Source: DATAQC01 sp039649175
Lineage (GTDB): Bacteria > Actinomycetota > Acidimicrobiia > Acidimicrobiales > AC-14
DNA length: 64,000 nucleotides
Direction of reading: 5' to 3'
Assembly: GCA_039649175.1 (NCBI GenBank)
Contig: JBBWZS010000110.1
Span: 47,337-111,336 of the forward strand
The position numbers were made by a program, and so were the translations under genes. Positions 1-10,449 of the stretch are shown here, piece after piece. The notes under the pieces were generated by a model. That model ran no database searches. It saw nothing but the letters and a program-made list of their open reading frames with translations, and had not been told where the DNA came from. Numbering within the stretch: position 1 is the stretch's first letter; the number at the start of each line of letters is the position of its first letter.

Positions 1-128
1 GCGTGTGGGGACCGGGCTGGTTCGGCGACGAACGCACCGTTGACGTCCACGTGGGCCAGCTGCGGAAGAAGCTGGGCGATGCGCTGCCCCTCGCCACCGT
101 GTGGGGCGTCGGCTACCGGCTCGGCTAG
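1..128 (+). CDS. OmpR-family response regulator, C-terminal end (partial)
   Basis: Only the last 41 codons are inside the window, read in the frame that begins at base 3. The peptide contains VDVHVGQLRKKLG followed by VWGVGYRLG. This is the recognition helix and terminal wing hairpin of an OmpR/PhoB winged-helix DNA-binding domain. It ends six bases before the start of a histidine kinase, so the two form a two-component pair and are probably co-transcribed. The receiver domain lies outside the window, so its target genes and signal cannot be judged. Confidence 0.85.
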   Translation, partial: VWGPGWFGDERTVDVHVGQLRKKLGDALPLATVWGVGYRLG

Positions 129-134
129 GCGGCG

Positions 135-1487
135 ATGACCCGTCGCATCACCCTGACCATGGTGGCGGTAGTGGCCGGCGCCTTGGCCGTGGCCAGCGTG
201 TTCACCTTGCTGTTGGCCCGGCGCGACACGCGCAACCGCACCCGCGCCGACCTGGTGCACCAGGCCCAACGCCTGGCCACGTCGATCGAGGACGTGAACA
301 GGCCCAACGTGCTGCGCGCCGTCGGGGCGGCGCTGCGCCTCGAGGACCAGGCGGTGGTGATGGTGGGGCTTGCTGGCCCCCGGCCCGCCACCCTGCCCCG
401 AGGCGTGACCAGCGGCGACCTCGACGTCAGCCGCCTCCGCGAGGGCCACACGGTGTCGGGTGACCACGGCGGCCTGCTGTTCGCGGCGGCGCCCGCCGGC
501 GGGGCGCCGGGCGCACCCAACGTGTTGTTGGTCGTCGTGGTGACCCGGCGCCCGGGCGGCACCCGGGGGGTGGGCCCGATCGTGGTCGTGGCTCTCGTCA
601 CCCTGGCCGTGGCCGCCGCCATCGCCGCCAGCCTCGGCCGCCGCTTGATCCGGCCCCTGCGGGCGGCCCAGCAGGTGACCCGGCGCATCGCCGCCGGCGA
701 CCTGGCGGCGAGGGTCCCGGTCAACCCCGCCGGCGGTGACGACCTGGCTGCGCTGGCCGAGTCGATCAACACCATGGCGGCCGGCCTGGAGCGGTCGCGC
801 GGCCTGGAACGCCAGTTCCTCCTCTCGGTGTCCCACGACCTGCGCACACCGCTCACGTCCATCCGCGGCTACGCCGAGGCGCTGGCCGACGATCGGGCGC
901 CGGACCCCCCGCAGGCGGCGGCGGTGATCCTCGTCGAGTCCCGGCGCCTCGAACGGCTGGTGGCCGACCTGCTCGAATTGGCCAAGCTGGGCACCCAGCG
1001 GTTCTCCCTCGACGTGCGCCGCACCGACGTGGGCGAGGTGCTGAGCGACACCACCACCGGCTTCACCCCGGCGGCCGAGGGGGCGGGTGTGAGCCTCATG
1101 GTGGCGGTCCCCGACCGGGCCACGATGCTGGCCGCCGCCGACCCGGACCGGTTGGCCCAGGTGGTGGCCAACCTGGTCGAGAACGCCATGAAGTTCGCCC
1201 GCACGCGCATCGGCGTGGGTGCCGAGGCCACCGCCGAGCGCGTACGGCTGTGGGTGGACGACGACGGTCCCGGCATCGCCGAGGCCGATCTGCCCAGGGT
1301 CTTCGAGCCCTTCTACCAGTCGACGCGCACACCGAGCCGCCAGGTGGGCACGGGCCTCGGTCTGGCCATCGTGCACGAGCTGGTCGAGGCCATGGGCGGC
1401 ACCGTGCAGGCGGTGGCCGGGGCCGGCGGCGGCACCCGGGTGGTCGTCAGCCTCCCCGCTTGGCCGGCTGATCCACCCGCCTCGTAA
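135..1487 (+). CDS. Two-component sensor histidine kinase
   Basis: This 450-residue membrane kinase should autophosphorylate on His234 and pass phosphate to the regulator just upstream. Segment 1 (about residues 9-28) and segment 2 (about 148-167) flank a roughly 120-residue extracytoplasmic sensor region of no recognised type. HAMP linker follows at about 168-221. The H-box SVSHDLRTPL contains His234. The ATPase domain shows the N-box Asn350, DDGPGI near 377 and GTGLGLAIV at 405-413, so all catalytic boxes are intact. The ATG lies 6 bp after the regulator stop codon. It converges with a lipoprotein gene only 8 bp away, which leaves little room for a terminator. The signal sensed is unknown. 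Confidence 0.93.
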   Translation: MTRRITLTMVAVVAGALAVASVFTLLLARRDTRNRTRADLVHQAQRLATSIEDVNRPNVLRAVGAALRLEDQAVVMVGLAGPRPATLPRGVTSGDLDVSRLREGHTVSGDHGGLLFAAAPAGGAPGAPNVLLVVVVTRRPGGTRGVGPIVVVALVTLAVAAAIAASLGRRLIRPLRAAQQVTRRIAAGDLAARVPVNPAGGDDLAALAESINTMAAGLERSRGLERQFLLSVSHDLRTPLTSIRGYAEALADDRAPDPPQAAAVILVESRRLERLVADLLELAKLGTQRFSLDVRRTDVGEVLSDTTTGFTPAAEGAGVSLMVAVPDRATMLAAADPDRLAQVVANLVENAMKFARTRIGVGAEATAERVRLWVDDDGPGIAEADLPRVFEPFYQSTRTPSRQVGTGLGLAIVHELVEAMGGTVQAVAGAGGGTRVVVSLPAWPADPPAS

Positions 1488-1495
1488 TCAAGGTT

Positions 1496-2269
1496 TCACG
1501 GCACGCAGGGGGGGACCGCCACCGTCTGTTGCGCGGTGGCCACGGTGACCACGGCCGTAATGGGCCCCGCCTGGTTGCACACGATCCCGAAGCCGGCGTT
1601 GCCCGACGCGTCGGTGACGACTGCGGTCGGCGTGGTGATGGCCACGTTGGCCGACAGGGTCAGGGTGACGGAGAGGCCGGGTCGGGCCTGGGCGTGGAGC
1701 ACGCCATCGGCGTCGACACCACCGTTGGAGACACCAACCGCCAACACCGCCTGCTGGCCCACCTTGGGCGGTTCGGGCACGATCCTGGCCACGGCGTTGC
1801 CGTCGCCGGGATAGCGCAGCACGGCCAGGTCCACGGGCTTGACGTCGTCGACGGCGACGAAGACGACCACGGGCGTGAGCTGGGCCAGGTCGGGAGGTCG
1901 CCAGGCCCGCAGGCGGTAGCGCCCACCGTTCACCGAGTCGACGGCCCACCGGCCGTCGGCACCGGCCTGCACGGTGGTGGCGGCGACGGCGGCGTCGTCG
2001 ACGAGGCGCTCCACCCGCACGACGGCCCCCGGGACGGGGCCGTCGGGGCCGACGACGCTGCCGCCCACGTGGGCCGGACCCGGGCCCAGGGCGATGGGAA
2101 GGGTGTCGATGGTCCGCGGGCTCGGAGCGATAGTGGTGGTCGGCGCCTCGGCGACGGTCGTGGGGGCCTCGGTGGTCGCCGTGGCCTTGGTGACCCCGGC
2201 CCGCGAGCCCGAACCCGAGCCCGTGCAGGCCGACGCCAGCGCCATGGCCACGCCGACCGACGAAACCAC
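1496..2269 (-). CDS. Putative lipoprotein with a carboxypeptidase-regulatory-like fold
   Basis: A 257-residue predicted secreted protein of unknown function. The first 15 residues are short and apolar and end in ALASAC, an imperfect lipobox with Cys15. A Ser/Gly/Thr/Pro-rich linker (about residues 16-45) follows. The middle (GGSVVGPDGPVPGAVVRVER to RYRLRAW) resembles the beta-sandwich of carboxypeptidase-regulatory-like domains. The only in-frame start is a GTG with a weak ribosome site. It gives a signal peptide without basic residues, so the start or an upstream frameshift is uncertain. It is last in the his-trpE-ygfZ run, 80 bp after ygfZ. The function is not inferable from context. Confidence 0.6.
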   Translation of the reverse strand: MVSSVGVAMALASACTGSGSGSRAGVTKATATTEAPTTVAEAPTTTIAPSPRTIDTLPIALGPGPAHVGGSVVGPDGPVPGAVVRVERLVDDAAVAATTVQAGADGRWAVDSVNGGRYRLRAWRPPDLAQLTPVVVFVAVDDVKPVDLAVLRYPGDGNAVARIVPEPPKVGQQAVLAVGVSNGGVDADGVLHAQARPGLSVTLTLSANVAITTPTAVVTDASGNAGFGIVCNQAGPITAVVTVATAQQTVAVPPCVP

Positions 2270-2349
2270 GCGCCGACACCACGACCCCGACCACCCGGTC
2301 GGTGGTGTGCACTCCGATTGTCGCCCCGCGTCGGCCGGCCCCACCGGGA

Positions 2350-3282
2350 TCAGGTCACGAGGGGCAGCATCTCGACCCGGGCACGGGTCGAGGCACCTTC
2401 CCAGATGACATCCACGTCGGCGGGAGGCGACACCGCCCGGCCGACATAGGCGAGGGCCACCGGGGCCCCCAGTGTCAGCGAACGGGCCACGCTGGTGAGG
2501 CTGCCCACCTGCTTGTCGCCGGCTCGGATCACCGCCCCCACCGGGGGGGCGGCGCCGGCGGCCCACTCGGCGCCGTCGAAGACCAGGCCGCGGAGGTGCC
2601 GGGGGACGTTGCCCCCCCGGGAGTCGATGCGAGCCACCAGCTCCTGGCCGGTGTAGCACCCCTTGGTGAAGCTCACGGTGGCCTCGACCACGCCGGCTTC
2701 GGCCGGGATGGTGCTCTCGTCGAGCTCGCGACCCATCACCGGGATGCCACATTCGATGCGCACCGCCTCGTAGGCCGCCGGCGGGCAGGCCACGGCGTCG
2801 GCGGGAGCCGCCGGCGCCGCGCCCAGCAGGTCGACGCCGGGAAGGCCGGGCCAGTCGGCGTCGACGGCCAGCCCCGACGCACCAGCGGCGGCGCCGGCCG
2901 CCAGATCGTGGGCCGCCGGGCCCCGCAGGGCCACGCAGCGCCACGCCAGGGGCTCGAAGTCGCACTTCACCCTGAGCTTGAAGCGCTGCAGGCGCTCGAC
3001 CATGGCCTCGCCCCACCCGCCGTCGGTGTCGAGGAGGAAGCTGTCGTCGCTCTCGCGGGTGACCCGCAGCAGGGCCACGACCTTGCCCTGCGGTGCCAGC
3101 AGGAACGACCACGCCGATGCTCCGGTGGCGATGGCGGTGATGTCCTGGGAGAGCTGTCCCTGCAGGAACTTGGCGGAGTCGGGACCGGCCACGCGCACCA
3201 CGTCGCGGGCCAGGTCGACAGCTCCGGCCGCCCCCCGGAGGGCGCCGTAGCCGGCGGCCACCGCCTCTGCGGCGTCATCCAT
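2350..3282 (-). CDS. ygfZ: YgfZ/GcvT-like tRNA-modifying, folate-binding protein
   Basis: A 310-residue member of the YgfZ (IbaG/COG0354) family. These tetrahydrofolate-binding proteins support Fe-S cluster enzymes such as the MiaB tRNA thiotransferase. The family signature KGCYTGQE is present at residues 207-214, including the conserved Cys209. The N-terminal region aligns with GcvT-type folate folds (FLQGQLSQD). The ATG is chosen because GAAGGAG lies 5 bp upstream; another ATG nine codons earlier has no such site. It follows trpE by 36 bp on the same strand. It is a housekeeping protein, and linkage to histidine genes appears incidental. Confidence 0.88.
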   Translation of the reverse strand: MDDAAEAVAAGYGALRGAAGAVDLARDVVRVAGPDSAKFLQGQLSQDITAIATGASAWSFLLAPQGKVVALLRVTRESDDSFLLDTDGGWGEAMVERLQRFKLRVKCDFEPLAWRCVALRGPAAHDLAAGAAAGASGLAVDADWPGLPGVDLLGAAPAAPADAVACPPAAYEAVRIECGIPVMGRELDESTIPAEAGVVEATVSFTKGCYTGQELVARIDSRGGNVPRHLRGLVFDGAEWAAGAAPPVGAVIRAGDKQVGSLTSVARSLTLGAPVALAYVGRAVSPPADVDVIWEGASTRARVEMLPLVT

Positions 3283-3318
3283 GTGGGCTCCTTCGTCGTC
3301 GGGCGCCATCTTCGCCGA

Positions 3319-4854
3319 TCACCCGGCGGCCAGCGCCGGGCCGTCGACGGCGGGTGCCGCCGCCTTCATACGACGGGCGGCGGGCACGGCGGCGAGCAGG
3401 GCGGCGGCCTTGTCGTGGCACTCGTCGTCCTCGGCCTCGGGGTCGCTGTCGGCCACGATCCCCGCTCCCGCCTGCACCGAGGCCCGCCCGTCGGGGCCGA
3501 CCATCATGGTGCGGATGGTGATGGCGGTGTCCAGGTTGCCGGAGAAGTCGAAGTAGCCCACGACCCCGGCATAGGGCCCGCGCTTGGTGGGCTCGAGGTC
3601 GTCGATGATCTTCATGGCCGCCACCTTGGGGGCGCCCGACACCGTCCCCGCCGGCAGCGTGGCCCGCAGGACGTCGATGGGCCCCAGCGCGGGCCGCATC
3701 GTGCCCGACACCTGGGAGGTGAGGTGCATCACGTGGCTGTAGCGCTCCAGGGTCATGAGCTCGTCGACCACCTCGGTGCCGAACTCCACCACCCGGCCCA
3801 CGTCGTTGCGGGCCAGGTCGACGAGCATGACGTGCTCGGCGATCTCCTTGGGGTGCTCGGCCAGGGCGCCGGCCAGCTGGCGGTCCTCCTCGTCGGTACG
3901 GCCCCGGGGCCGGGTGCCGGCGATGGGGCGGGAGATGACGCGCCCGTCGCGCAGCGACACCATGGGCTCGGGCGACGATCCCACCATCGTCAGCGTCGGG
4001 TGCCGGAGGAAGTACATGTAGGGACTGGGGTTGACCTGGCGCAGCACCCGGTAGACGTCGAAGGCGTCGGCGCCCAGGTCGAAGTCGAACCGCTGGGACA
4101 GCACGACCTGGAAGATGTCTCCGGCCAGGATCCGCTCCTTGGCCGCCTCGACGGCGCCGCAGTAGCCCGTGCGCCCGACCGTCGACCTGACCTCGACCCG
4201 GGGGTCGCCGGGCGAGGGCGGGTCAGCGGGCGTGTACGGGAGGGGGCGACCCAGGTCGGTGGCCAGGTCGTCCACCCGCTGCTCGGCCCGGGCATAGGCC
4301 AGATCGAGGTCGACATCGGTCGCCCCTTCGGCCACCATCACGTTGTCGATGAGGTACACCCGTTGCCGCCAGTGGTCGAAGGCGGCCAGCTGGCCGATGA
4401 CGGCGAGCACGGCGTCGGGATAGCCGAGGTCGTCGGCGGGCACGTCGGGGAGGTGCTCGACCTCGCGCACCACGTCGTAGCCCAGGTACCCGACCACCCC
4501 GCCGTGCAGTGGCGGGAGCTCCTCCAGCGTGGGCGAGCGGTAGGCGCCGAGGACGGCCTCGATGGCGACCAGGACCCCCTGGTCGAGCGGGACCTCGGCG
4601 GGCAGCGGCCCGTCGACAGTGATGGCTCCCCCGGCGGACACCAGCACGGCCGAGGGACCGCGGCCCACGAACGAGAAGCGACCCCAGCGGTCACCGTGCT
4701 CGACCGACTCGAGCAGGAAGCCCGGTCCGGACCCGGCCAGCTTGAGGTAGGCCGAAACCGGCGTCTCCAGGTCTGCGGCCAGCTCCCGCCACACCGGCAC
4801 CACGGTGTGGTCGACGGCCAGGCGACCGAACTCCGCCCTACTCGGCTGGAGCAC
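3319..4854 (-). CDS. trpE: Anthranilate synthase component I
   Basis: A 511-residue enzyme converting chorismate plus ammonia (or glutamine, with TrpG) to anthranilate, the first step of tryptophan synthesis. The N-terminal part carries LLES, the motif used for feedback binding of tryptophan. The catalytic half has RPIAGTRPRG, LVDLARNDVGRV and SGAPKVAAMKI, all conserved in chorismate-utilising enzymes. The GTG start gives the typical beginning MLQPSRAEFGRLA and overlaps the hisI stop by 17 bp, so expression is probably coupled to the histidine genes. No trpG partner is in the window. Its length is normal for the family. Confidence 0.94.
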   Translation of the reverse strand: MLQPSRAEFGRLAVDHTVVPVWRELAADLETPVSAYLKLAGSGPGFLLESVEHGDRWGRFSFVGRGPSAVLVSAGGAITVDGPLPAEVPLDQGVLVAIEAVLGAYRSPTLEELPPLHGGVVGYLGYDVVREVEHLPDVPADDLGYPDAVLAVIGQLAAFDHWRQRVYLIDNVMVAEGATDVDLDLAYARAEQRVDDLATDLGRPLPYTPADPPSPGDPRVEVRSTVGRTGYCGAVEAAKERILAGDIFQVVLSQRFDFDLGADAFDVYRVLRQVNPSPYMYFLRHPTLTMVGSSPEPMVSLRDGRVISRPIAGTRPRGRTDEEDRQLAGALAEHPKEIAEHVMLVDLARNDVGRVVEFGTEVVDELMTLERYSHVMHLTSQVSGTMRPALGPIDVLRATLPAGTVSGAPKVAAMKIIDDLEPTKRGPYAGVVGYFDFSGNLDTAITIRTMMVGPDGRASVQAGAGIVADSDPEAEDDECHDKAAALLAAVPAARRMKAAAPAVDGPALAAG

Positions 4855-5233
4855 TCGAGCCGAATGCCCGGTAGAAGCACGTGCGCTCGCCGGTGTGGCA
4901 CGCCCCCCGACCCTCCTGCTCCACGAGCACGAGGACGGCGTCGGCATCACAGTCGTAGTACGCGGCGCGCACCCACTGGCGGTCACCCGAGGTCTCACCC
5001 TTGCACCAGTACTCCTGGCGTGACCGGCTCCAGAACCAGGTGCGGCCGGTGTCGAGGGTGCGCCGCAACGCCTCCTCGTTCATCCAGGCCAGCATCAGCA
5101 CCTCGCCGGTGACCTGCTCCTGGATGATGGCGGGCACCAGGCCCTTGTCGTCGAAGGCGACACCGGCCAGCTCGTCGGCGGTGGCTCCTATGGGGGTGAC
5201 GGACGGCACCACGTCATCGTAGGCGGGCACCAC
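4838..5233 (-). CDS. hisI: Phosphoribosyl-AMP cyclohydrolase
   Basis: A 131-residue monofunctional HisI (no HisE domain) that opens the adenine ring of phosphoribosyl-AMP in histidine synthesis. Diagnostic segments are GEVLMLAWMNEEAL, TGRTWFWSRSRQEYW, KGETSG and the metal-binding DCDADAVL with the later Cys residues of GACHTGERTCFYR. Two adjacent GTG codons lie 6-9 bp after GGAG; the first is used here. It overlaps the end of hisF and the beginning of trpE, forming part of a translationally coupled chain. hisE and hisG are not in the window. Confidence 0.93.
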   Translation of the reverse strand: MVPAYDDVVPSVTPIGATADELAGVAFDDKGLVPAIIQEQVTGEVLMLAWMNEEALRRTLDTGRTWFWSRSRQEYWCKGETSGDRQWVRAAYYDCDADAVLVLVEQEGRGACHTGERTCFYRAFGSSAPAE

Positions 5234-6032
5234 CCCCAACTCCCCCCGCCGCCGGCGACGACGGGCGGACGACCAGCCCGGCCTCGGCCAGCCGCTGCTT
5301 GGCCTCGCCGACGGTTGCTTCGCCGAAGTGGAAGATCGACGCCGCCAGCACGGCGTCGGCGCCCCCGCGCCGGGCGCCGTCGACCAGGTGGTCGAGGTTG
5401 CCCACTCCCCCACTGGCGATCACCGGCACCCCCACCGACACGGTGACCGCCCTGGTCAGCTCCAGGTCGTAGCCGTCGCGCGTGCCGTCGCGGTCCATGG
5501 AGGTGAGAAGGATCTCCCCCGCGCCCCGGCGCTCGCAGTCCGCCGCCCATGCCACGGCGTCGATGCCCGTCGCCGTGCGCCCGCCGTGGGTGAAGACCTC
5601 GTAGCCGGCCGGCGACCCGTCGGGGCCGGGCACGCGGCGGGCATCGATGGCCACCACCACACACTGGTTGCCGAACTCCCGGGCGATCTCGGTGATCAGC
5701 TCGGGCCGCATCACCGCTGCGGTGTTGACCCCCACCTTGTCGGCCCCCGCCCGCAGCAGGCGGCGGGCATCGTCGGGGCTGCGCACCCCCCCACCGACGG
5801 TGAAGGGGATGAAGACCCGTTCGGCCACCCGCGCGGCCACGTCGACCATGGTGTGGCGGGCATCGGCCGACGCGGTGATGTCGAGGAACACCACCTCGTC
5901 GGCCCCCTCGGCGTCGTAGCGGGCGGCCAGCTCCACGGGGTCACCGGCGTCGACGATGTCGACGAAGCGCACGCCCTTGACCACCCGGCCGGCATCGACG
6001 TCGAGGCAGGGGATCACCCTGACGCTCTGCAC
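5214..6032 (-). CDS. hisF: Imidazole glycerol phosphate synthase, cyclase subunit
   Basis: A 272-residue (beta/alpha)8 enzyme that, with HisH, converts PRFAR plus ammonia into IGP and AICAR. Both catalytic aspartates are visible: Asp11 in IPCLDVD and Asp130 in VVVAIDARR. Phosphate-binding glycine motifs TVGGGVRS and IASGGVGN are intact. The GTG start is placed by homology (MQSVRVIPCLDVD) and overlaps the end of hisA by 19 bp. The C-terminal tail after AEAGLVVR is Gly/Arg-rich and longer than usual. Confidence 0.95.
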   Translation of the reverse strand: MQSVRVIPCLDVDAGRVVKGVRFVDIVDAGDPVELAARYDAEGADEVVFLDITASADARHTMVDVAARVAERVFIPFTVGGGVRSPDDARRLLRAGADKVGVNTAAVMRPELITEIAREFGNQCVVVAIDARRVPGPDGSPAGYEVFTHGGRTATGIDAVAWAADCERRGAGEILLTSMDRDGTRDGYDLELTRAVTVSVGVPVIASGGVGNLDHLVDGARRGGADAVLAASIFHFGEATVGEAKQRLAEAGLVVRPSSPAAGGVGGGARLR

Positions 6033-6754
6033 GCGGCCACCGCCTCCCCCACGCTGAAGGCGCCGTCGTGCAGGGCCTTGCCCACGATGGCTCCTGCCAG
6101 GCGGCGCCCGCCGGCGGTGAGGCTGGCCAGGGCCTCGATGTGGGCCAGGGTGCCCACCCCGCCCGAGGCGACCACGTCGATGCCGCCGGGGGCCTCGAGG
6201 ACACTGGCGTACAGCTCGAGATCGGGCCCGGCGAGGGTGCCGTCGAGGTCGATCTCGGTGACCACCACGGCGGCCACGCCGGCATCGGCGTAGCCGGCCA
6301 GGACGTCGCCCAGTGTGCGCCCCGAGCCCTCGGTCCAGCCTCGCACCGCCACCTCGCCGCCCCGGATGTCGAGCCCCACCGCCACCGGGCGCTCGGCGGC
6401 CAGGTCTCTCACCAGCGCCGGGTTCTCCACCGCCGCCGTCCCCAGCACCACGCGGGCGACACCGGCCGACCACAGTGCCTCGGCGGCGGCGTGGTCGCGG
6501 ACACCACCGCCGGCCTGCACCGCCGTTCCCGGAGCCACGGCTCTGGCGATCTCCCCCACCACCTCCCGGTTCTCGGGCACGCCTGTGCGGGCGGCGTCGA
6601 GGTCGACCACGTGGACCCACCGGGCCCCCGCCGCGGCGAAGGCCTGGGCCACCGCCACCGGATCGGTGCCGTAGGCGGTCTCACGGTCGTAGTCGCCCTG
6701 GTAGAGGCGCACGCACCGGCCGCCCCGCAGGTCGATCGCCGGGAACAGCTCCAC
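6014..6754 (-). CDS. hisA: ProFAR isomerase (HisA; possibly bifunctional PriA)
   Basis: A 246-residue (beta/alpha)8 isomerase that converts ProFAR to PRFAR. Asp8 (FPAIDLRGG) and Asp129 (VGLDIRGG) match the catalytic pair, and AGGGVRD and VASGGVGT bind the two phosphates. In many actinobacteria this protein (PriA) also does the TrpF reaction. The loop RGWTEGSG is compatible with either, so dual specificity cannot be decided from sequence reading alone. No trpF is present in the window. It sits 7 bp after hisH. Confidence 0.93.
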   Translation of the reverse strand: MELFPAIDLRGGRCVRLYQGDYDRETAYGTDPVAVAQAFAAAGARWVHVVDLDAARTGVPENREVVGEIARAVAPGTAVQAGGGVRDHAAAEALWSAGVARVVLGTAAVENPALVRDLAAERPVAVGLDIRGGEVAVRGWTEGSGRTLGDVLAGYADAGVAAVVVTEIDLDGTLAGPDLELYASVLEAPGGIDVVASGGVGTLAHIEALASLTAGGRRLAGAIVGKALHDGAFSVGEAVAACRASG

Positions 6755-6761
6755 CCGGCGT

Positions 6762-7370
6762 TCAGCCCGAGCCGGTTGCCGCCGCCACGAAGTTGGTCAG
6801 CAGCCGCAGACCGGTGGCGCTGGACTTCTCGGGGTGGAACTGGGTGGCCCACAGCGCACCACGGGCGACGGCGGCCACGACGGGGCCGCCGTAGTCACAG
6901 GTGGCGACCACGTCGGCACTCGCCTCGGGGGCGTAGGAGTGGACGAAGTAGACCCAGGCGGGGTCGTCGATGCCGTCGAACATGGGACTGGTTGCTCGCC
7001 GGTCGAGCCTGTTCCACTGCATCTGCGGCCGCTTCACCCCGTCGGGGAGGCGGCGGACACGACCCTCGAGCACGCCCATCCCCGGCGTCGCCGGGTCTTC
7101 CTCGGACCCCTCGTAGAGCATCTGCATGCCGACGCAGATGCCGAGGAAGGGCGTGCCCGCCTCCACCGCCCGGCGCGCCGGCTCTTCCAGCCCGGTCGCC
7201 CGCAGCGCCTCGATGCACGGCCCGAAGGCGCCCACGCCCGGCAGCACGACCCCGTCGGCGGCGGCCACCTCGTCGGGATCGGCGGTGAGCCGGGCGTCGG
7301 CCCCGACGTGCTCGAGGGCCTTCTGGGCCGAGCGCAGGTTGCCGATGCCGTAGTCGAGCACGGCGATCAA
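6762..7370 (-). CDS. hisH: Imidazole glycerol phosphate synthase, glutamine amidotransferase subunit
   Basis: A 202-residue class I glutamine amidotransferase supplying ammonia to HisF. The catalytic triad is visible: Cys79 in FLGICVGMQ, His179 and Glu181 in TQFHPEKSS. The start is taken as TTG, giving MIAVLDYGIGN, with GGGGA about 7 bp upstream; a GTG three codons later is the alternative. It lies 19 bp after hisB and 7 bp before hisA. Family length is normal. Confidence 0.93.
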   Translation of the reverse strand: MIAVLDYGIGNLRSAQKALEHVGADARLTADPDEVAAADGVVLPGVGAFGPCIEALRATGLEEPARRAVEAGTPFLGICVGMQMLYEGSEEDPATPGMGVLEGRVRRLPDGVKRPQMQWNRLDRRATSPMFDGIDDPAWVYFVHSYAPEASADVVATCDYGGPVVAAVARGALWATQFHPEKSSATGLRLLTNFVAAATGSG

Positions 7371-7389
7371 AGTTGGTCCCCGTCGAGGC

Positions 7390-7980
7390 TCACAGGTGGC
7401 CCTTGGTGGACGGGACCTCGGAGCCCTCCACCCGCACGGCGTCGCGCAGGGCGCGGGCCACCGCCTTGAAGGAGGCCTCCAGGATGTGGTGGGAGTTCTT
7501 GCCCCGGCGCAGGTCGAGGTGCAGCGTGAGGGCGGCCGACGTGGCGAAGGCCCGCCAGAACTCCTCGGCCAGTTGAGGATCGAACGGCGGCGTGCCCAGG
7601 GGGTCGCTGCCGGGCTCGATGGCGTAGTGCAGGTAGGGCCGGCCCGACAGGTCGAGGGCCACTTCGACCAGGGCCTCGTCGAGGGGCAGCGACATCGACG
7701 CGAACCGCCGCACGCCCGCCTTGTCTCCCAGGGCCTCGCGGAGGCACTCCCCGAGGGCGATGCCCACGTCCTCCACCGTGTGGTGGGCGTCGACCTCCAG
7801 GTCGCCGTCGGCCGTGAGGGTGAGGTCGAACCCGCCGTGCTTGCCCAGCTGCGACAGCATGTGGTCGAAGAACGGGAGCCCGGTGGCCACGGTTGCCTGC
7901 CCGCGCCCGTCGATGTCGAGGGCGATCTCGATCGACGTCTCCTTGGTCACCCGCGAACGGGTGGCGGTACGAGCCGTCAT
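7390..7980 (-). CDS. hisB: Imidazoleglycerol-phosphate dehydratase
   Basis: A 196-residue monofunctional IGPD that dehydrates imidazole glycerol phosphate, without the phosphatase domain found in enterobacteria. Manganese-binding His motifs FFDHMLSQ, DAHHTVED and GKNSHHILEASFKA are all present. The ATG overlaps the hisC stop codon as ATGA, showing coupling. The histidinol-phosphatase step must be encoded elsewhere. Confidence 0.95.
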   Translation of the reverse strand: MTARTATRSRVTKETSIEIALDIDGRGQATVATGLPFFDHMLSQLGKHGGFDLTLTADGDLEVDAHHTVEDVGIALGECLREALGDKAGVRRFASMSLPLDEALVEVALDLSGRPYLHYAIEPGSDPLGTPPFDPQLAEEFWRAFATSAALTLHLDLRRGKNSHHILEASFKAVARALRDAVRVEGSEVPSTKGHL

Positions 7981-9049
7981 CGGCAGACCTGGGCCAGGGC
8001 GGCCAGGAAGGCGTCGTCTTCTTCGCGCGTGCCGACGGTGACCCGCAGGCACCCTTCGAGGCGGGGCCAGGTGGAGCAGTCGCGCACCAGCACCGATCGC
8101 TCGACCAGGCCGGCCCACACGGCGGCGCCCGGCCGCAGGCGGGGCCGGAAGAGAATGAAGTTGGCGCCCGAGGGCCACGTGTCGACGGGGAGCTCGCCCA
8201 GGGCCCCGGCCAGGCGATCGCGCTCGGCCACCAGGGTGGCCACGCGCTCCTGCATCTCGGCCCGGAACCCGAGGGCCAGGCGCCCGCCCGCCTGGGTGGC
8301 GGCGTCGAGGTGGTAGGGCAGGGTGACGGCGTCGAGGGCGGCCACCACCTCGGCAGGGGCCACGCAGTAGCCCAGGCGCAGACCGGCCAGGGCCCAGGTC
8401 TTGGAGAAGGTGCGCACCACGACCAGGTTGACGCCGTCGCCGACCTGGCCGATGGCCGACCGGGGGGTGAACTGGCCGTAGGCCTCGTCGACGACCACCA
8501 GGCCGGGGGCGGCGGCCACGACGGCGGCGGTGGTGGACGGGGCGTCGACCGTGCCGGTGGGGTTGTTGGGCGAGCACAAGAAGGTGAGGGATGCGTCGCT
8601 GCGCACCAGGAGCCGACGGGCCTCGGCCAGGTCGACGTCGAAGTCGCCGGTGCGGGCCCCCACGACGACGTCGGTGCCGGTGATGCGGGCGATGTGGCTG
8701 TGCAGGGCGTAGGTCGGCTCGAACACCGCCGCTGTGCGCCCACTGCCCCCGTAGGCCAGGCACAGGGCCTGGAGGACCTCGTTGGAGCCGTTGGCGGCGA
8801 AGACCTGGTCGGGGCGGACGCCGTGGAACGCGGCGAGGGCCTGGCGGAGGGCCACGGCCTGGCGGTCCGGGTAGCGGTGGAAGGCGACAGTGGCCAGCTC
8901 GTCGAGGAAGGCCTGCCGCCAGCCGTCGGGCGGCGGGTAGGGCGACTCGTTGGTGTTGAGGCGGACGTCGACGCTCACCTGGGGCGAGTGGTAGCCCTCC
9001 AGGCCGGCCAGGTCGTCACGGACGGTCAAGCCCGCGCTCCGCACCCCCG

Positions 9050-9053
<4 letters not shown>
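7977..9053 (-). CDS. hisC: Histidinol-phosphate aminotransferase
   Basis: A 358-residue PLP-dependent class I/II aminotransferase. The N-terminal LNTNESPYPPP motif and the PLP lysine in VRTFSKTWALAGLRLGY are typical of HisC. FLCSPNNPTG and VVVDEAYGQF hold further cofactor contacts. It is joined to hisD and hisB by 4-bp ATGA overlaps at both ends. Length is normal for the family. Confidence 0.94.
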
Positions 9054-10357
<1,304 letters not shown>

Positions 10358-10365
10358 GATGGCCA

Positions 10366-10371
10366 ATCCTA
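10366..10371 (-). promoter_or_regulatory. -10 box for leaderless hisD operon transcript
   Basis: TAGGAT fits the actinobacterial TANNNT -10 consensus and ends 8 nt before the hisD ATG, so transcription would begin at or next to the start codon. No good -35 hexamer is seen at 16-18 nt upstream. Inference from sequence only. Confidence 0.5.
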
Positions 10372-10449
10372 CTTGGGTGCGGCCGGTGCTAGACCCGAGC
10401 GGTGACCTCTGCACATGCTGATGCATTCCGTGGCTCGGAGCTGTCGTCC

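Noticed and set aside
2302..5112. Very long open frame on the plus strand, antisense to ygfZ and trpE
   Set aside because: It is rich in His/Gly/Arg/Asp and lacks any domain. It is the usual mirror of high-GC genes on the other strand, which are clearly real.
6014..6754. Naming hisA as priA (dual HisA/TrpF)
   Set aside because: The loop residues that separate PriA from HisA could not be settled by eye, so only the shared function is claimed.
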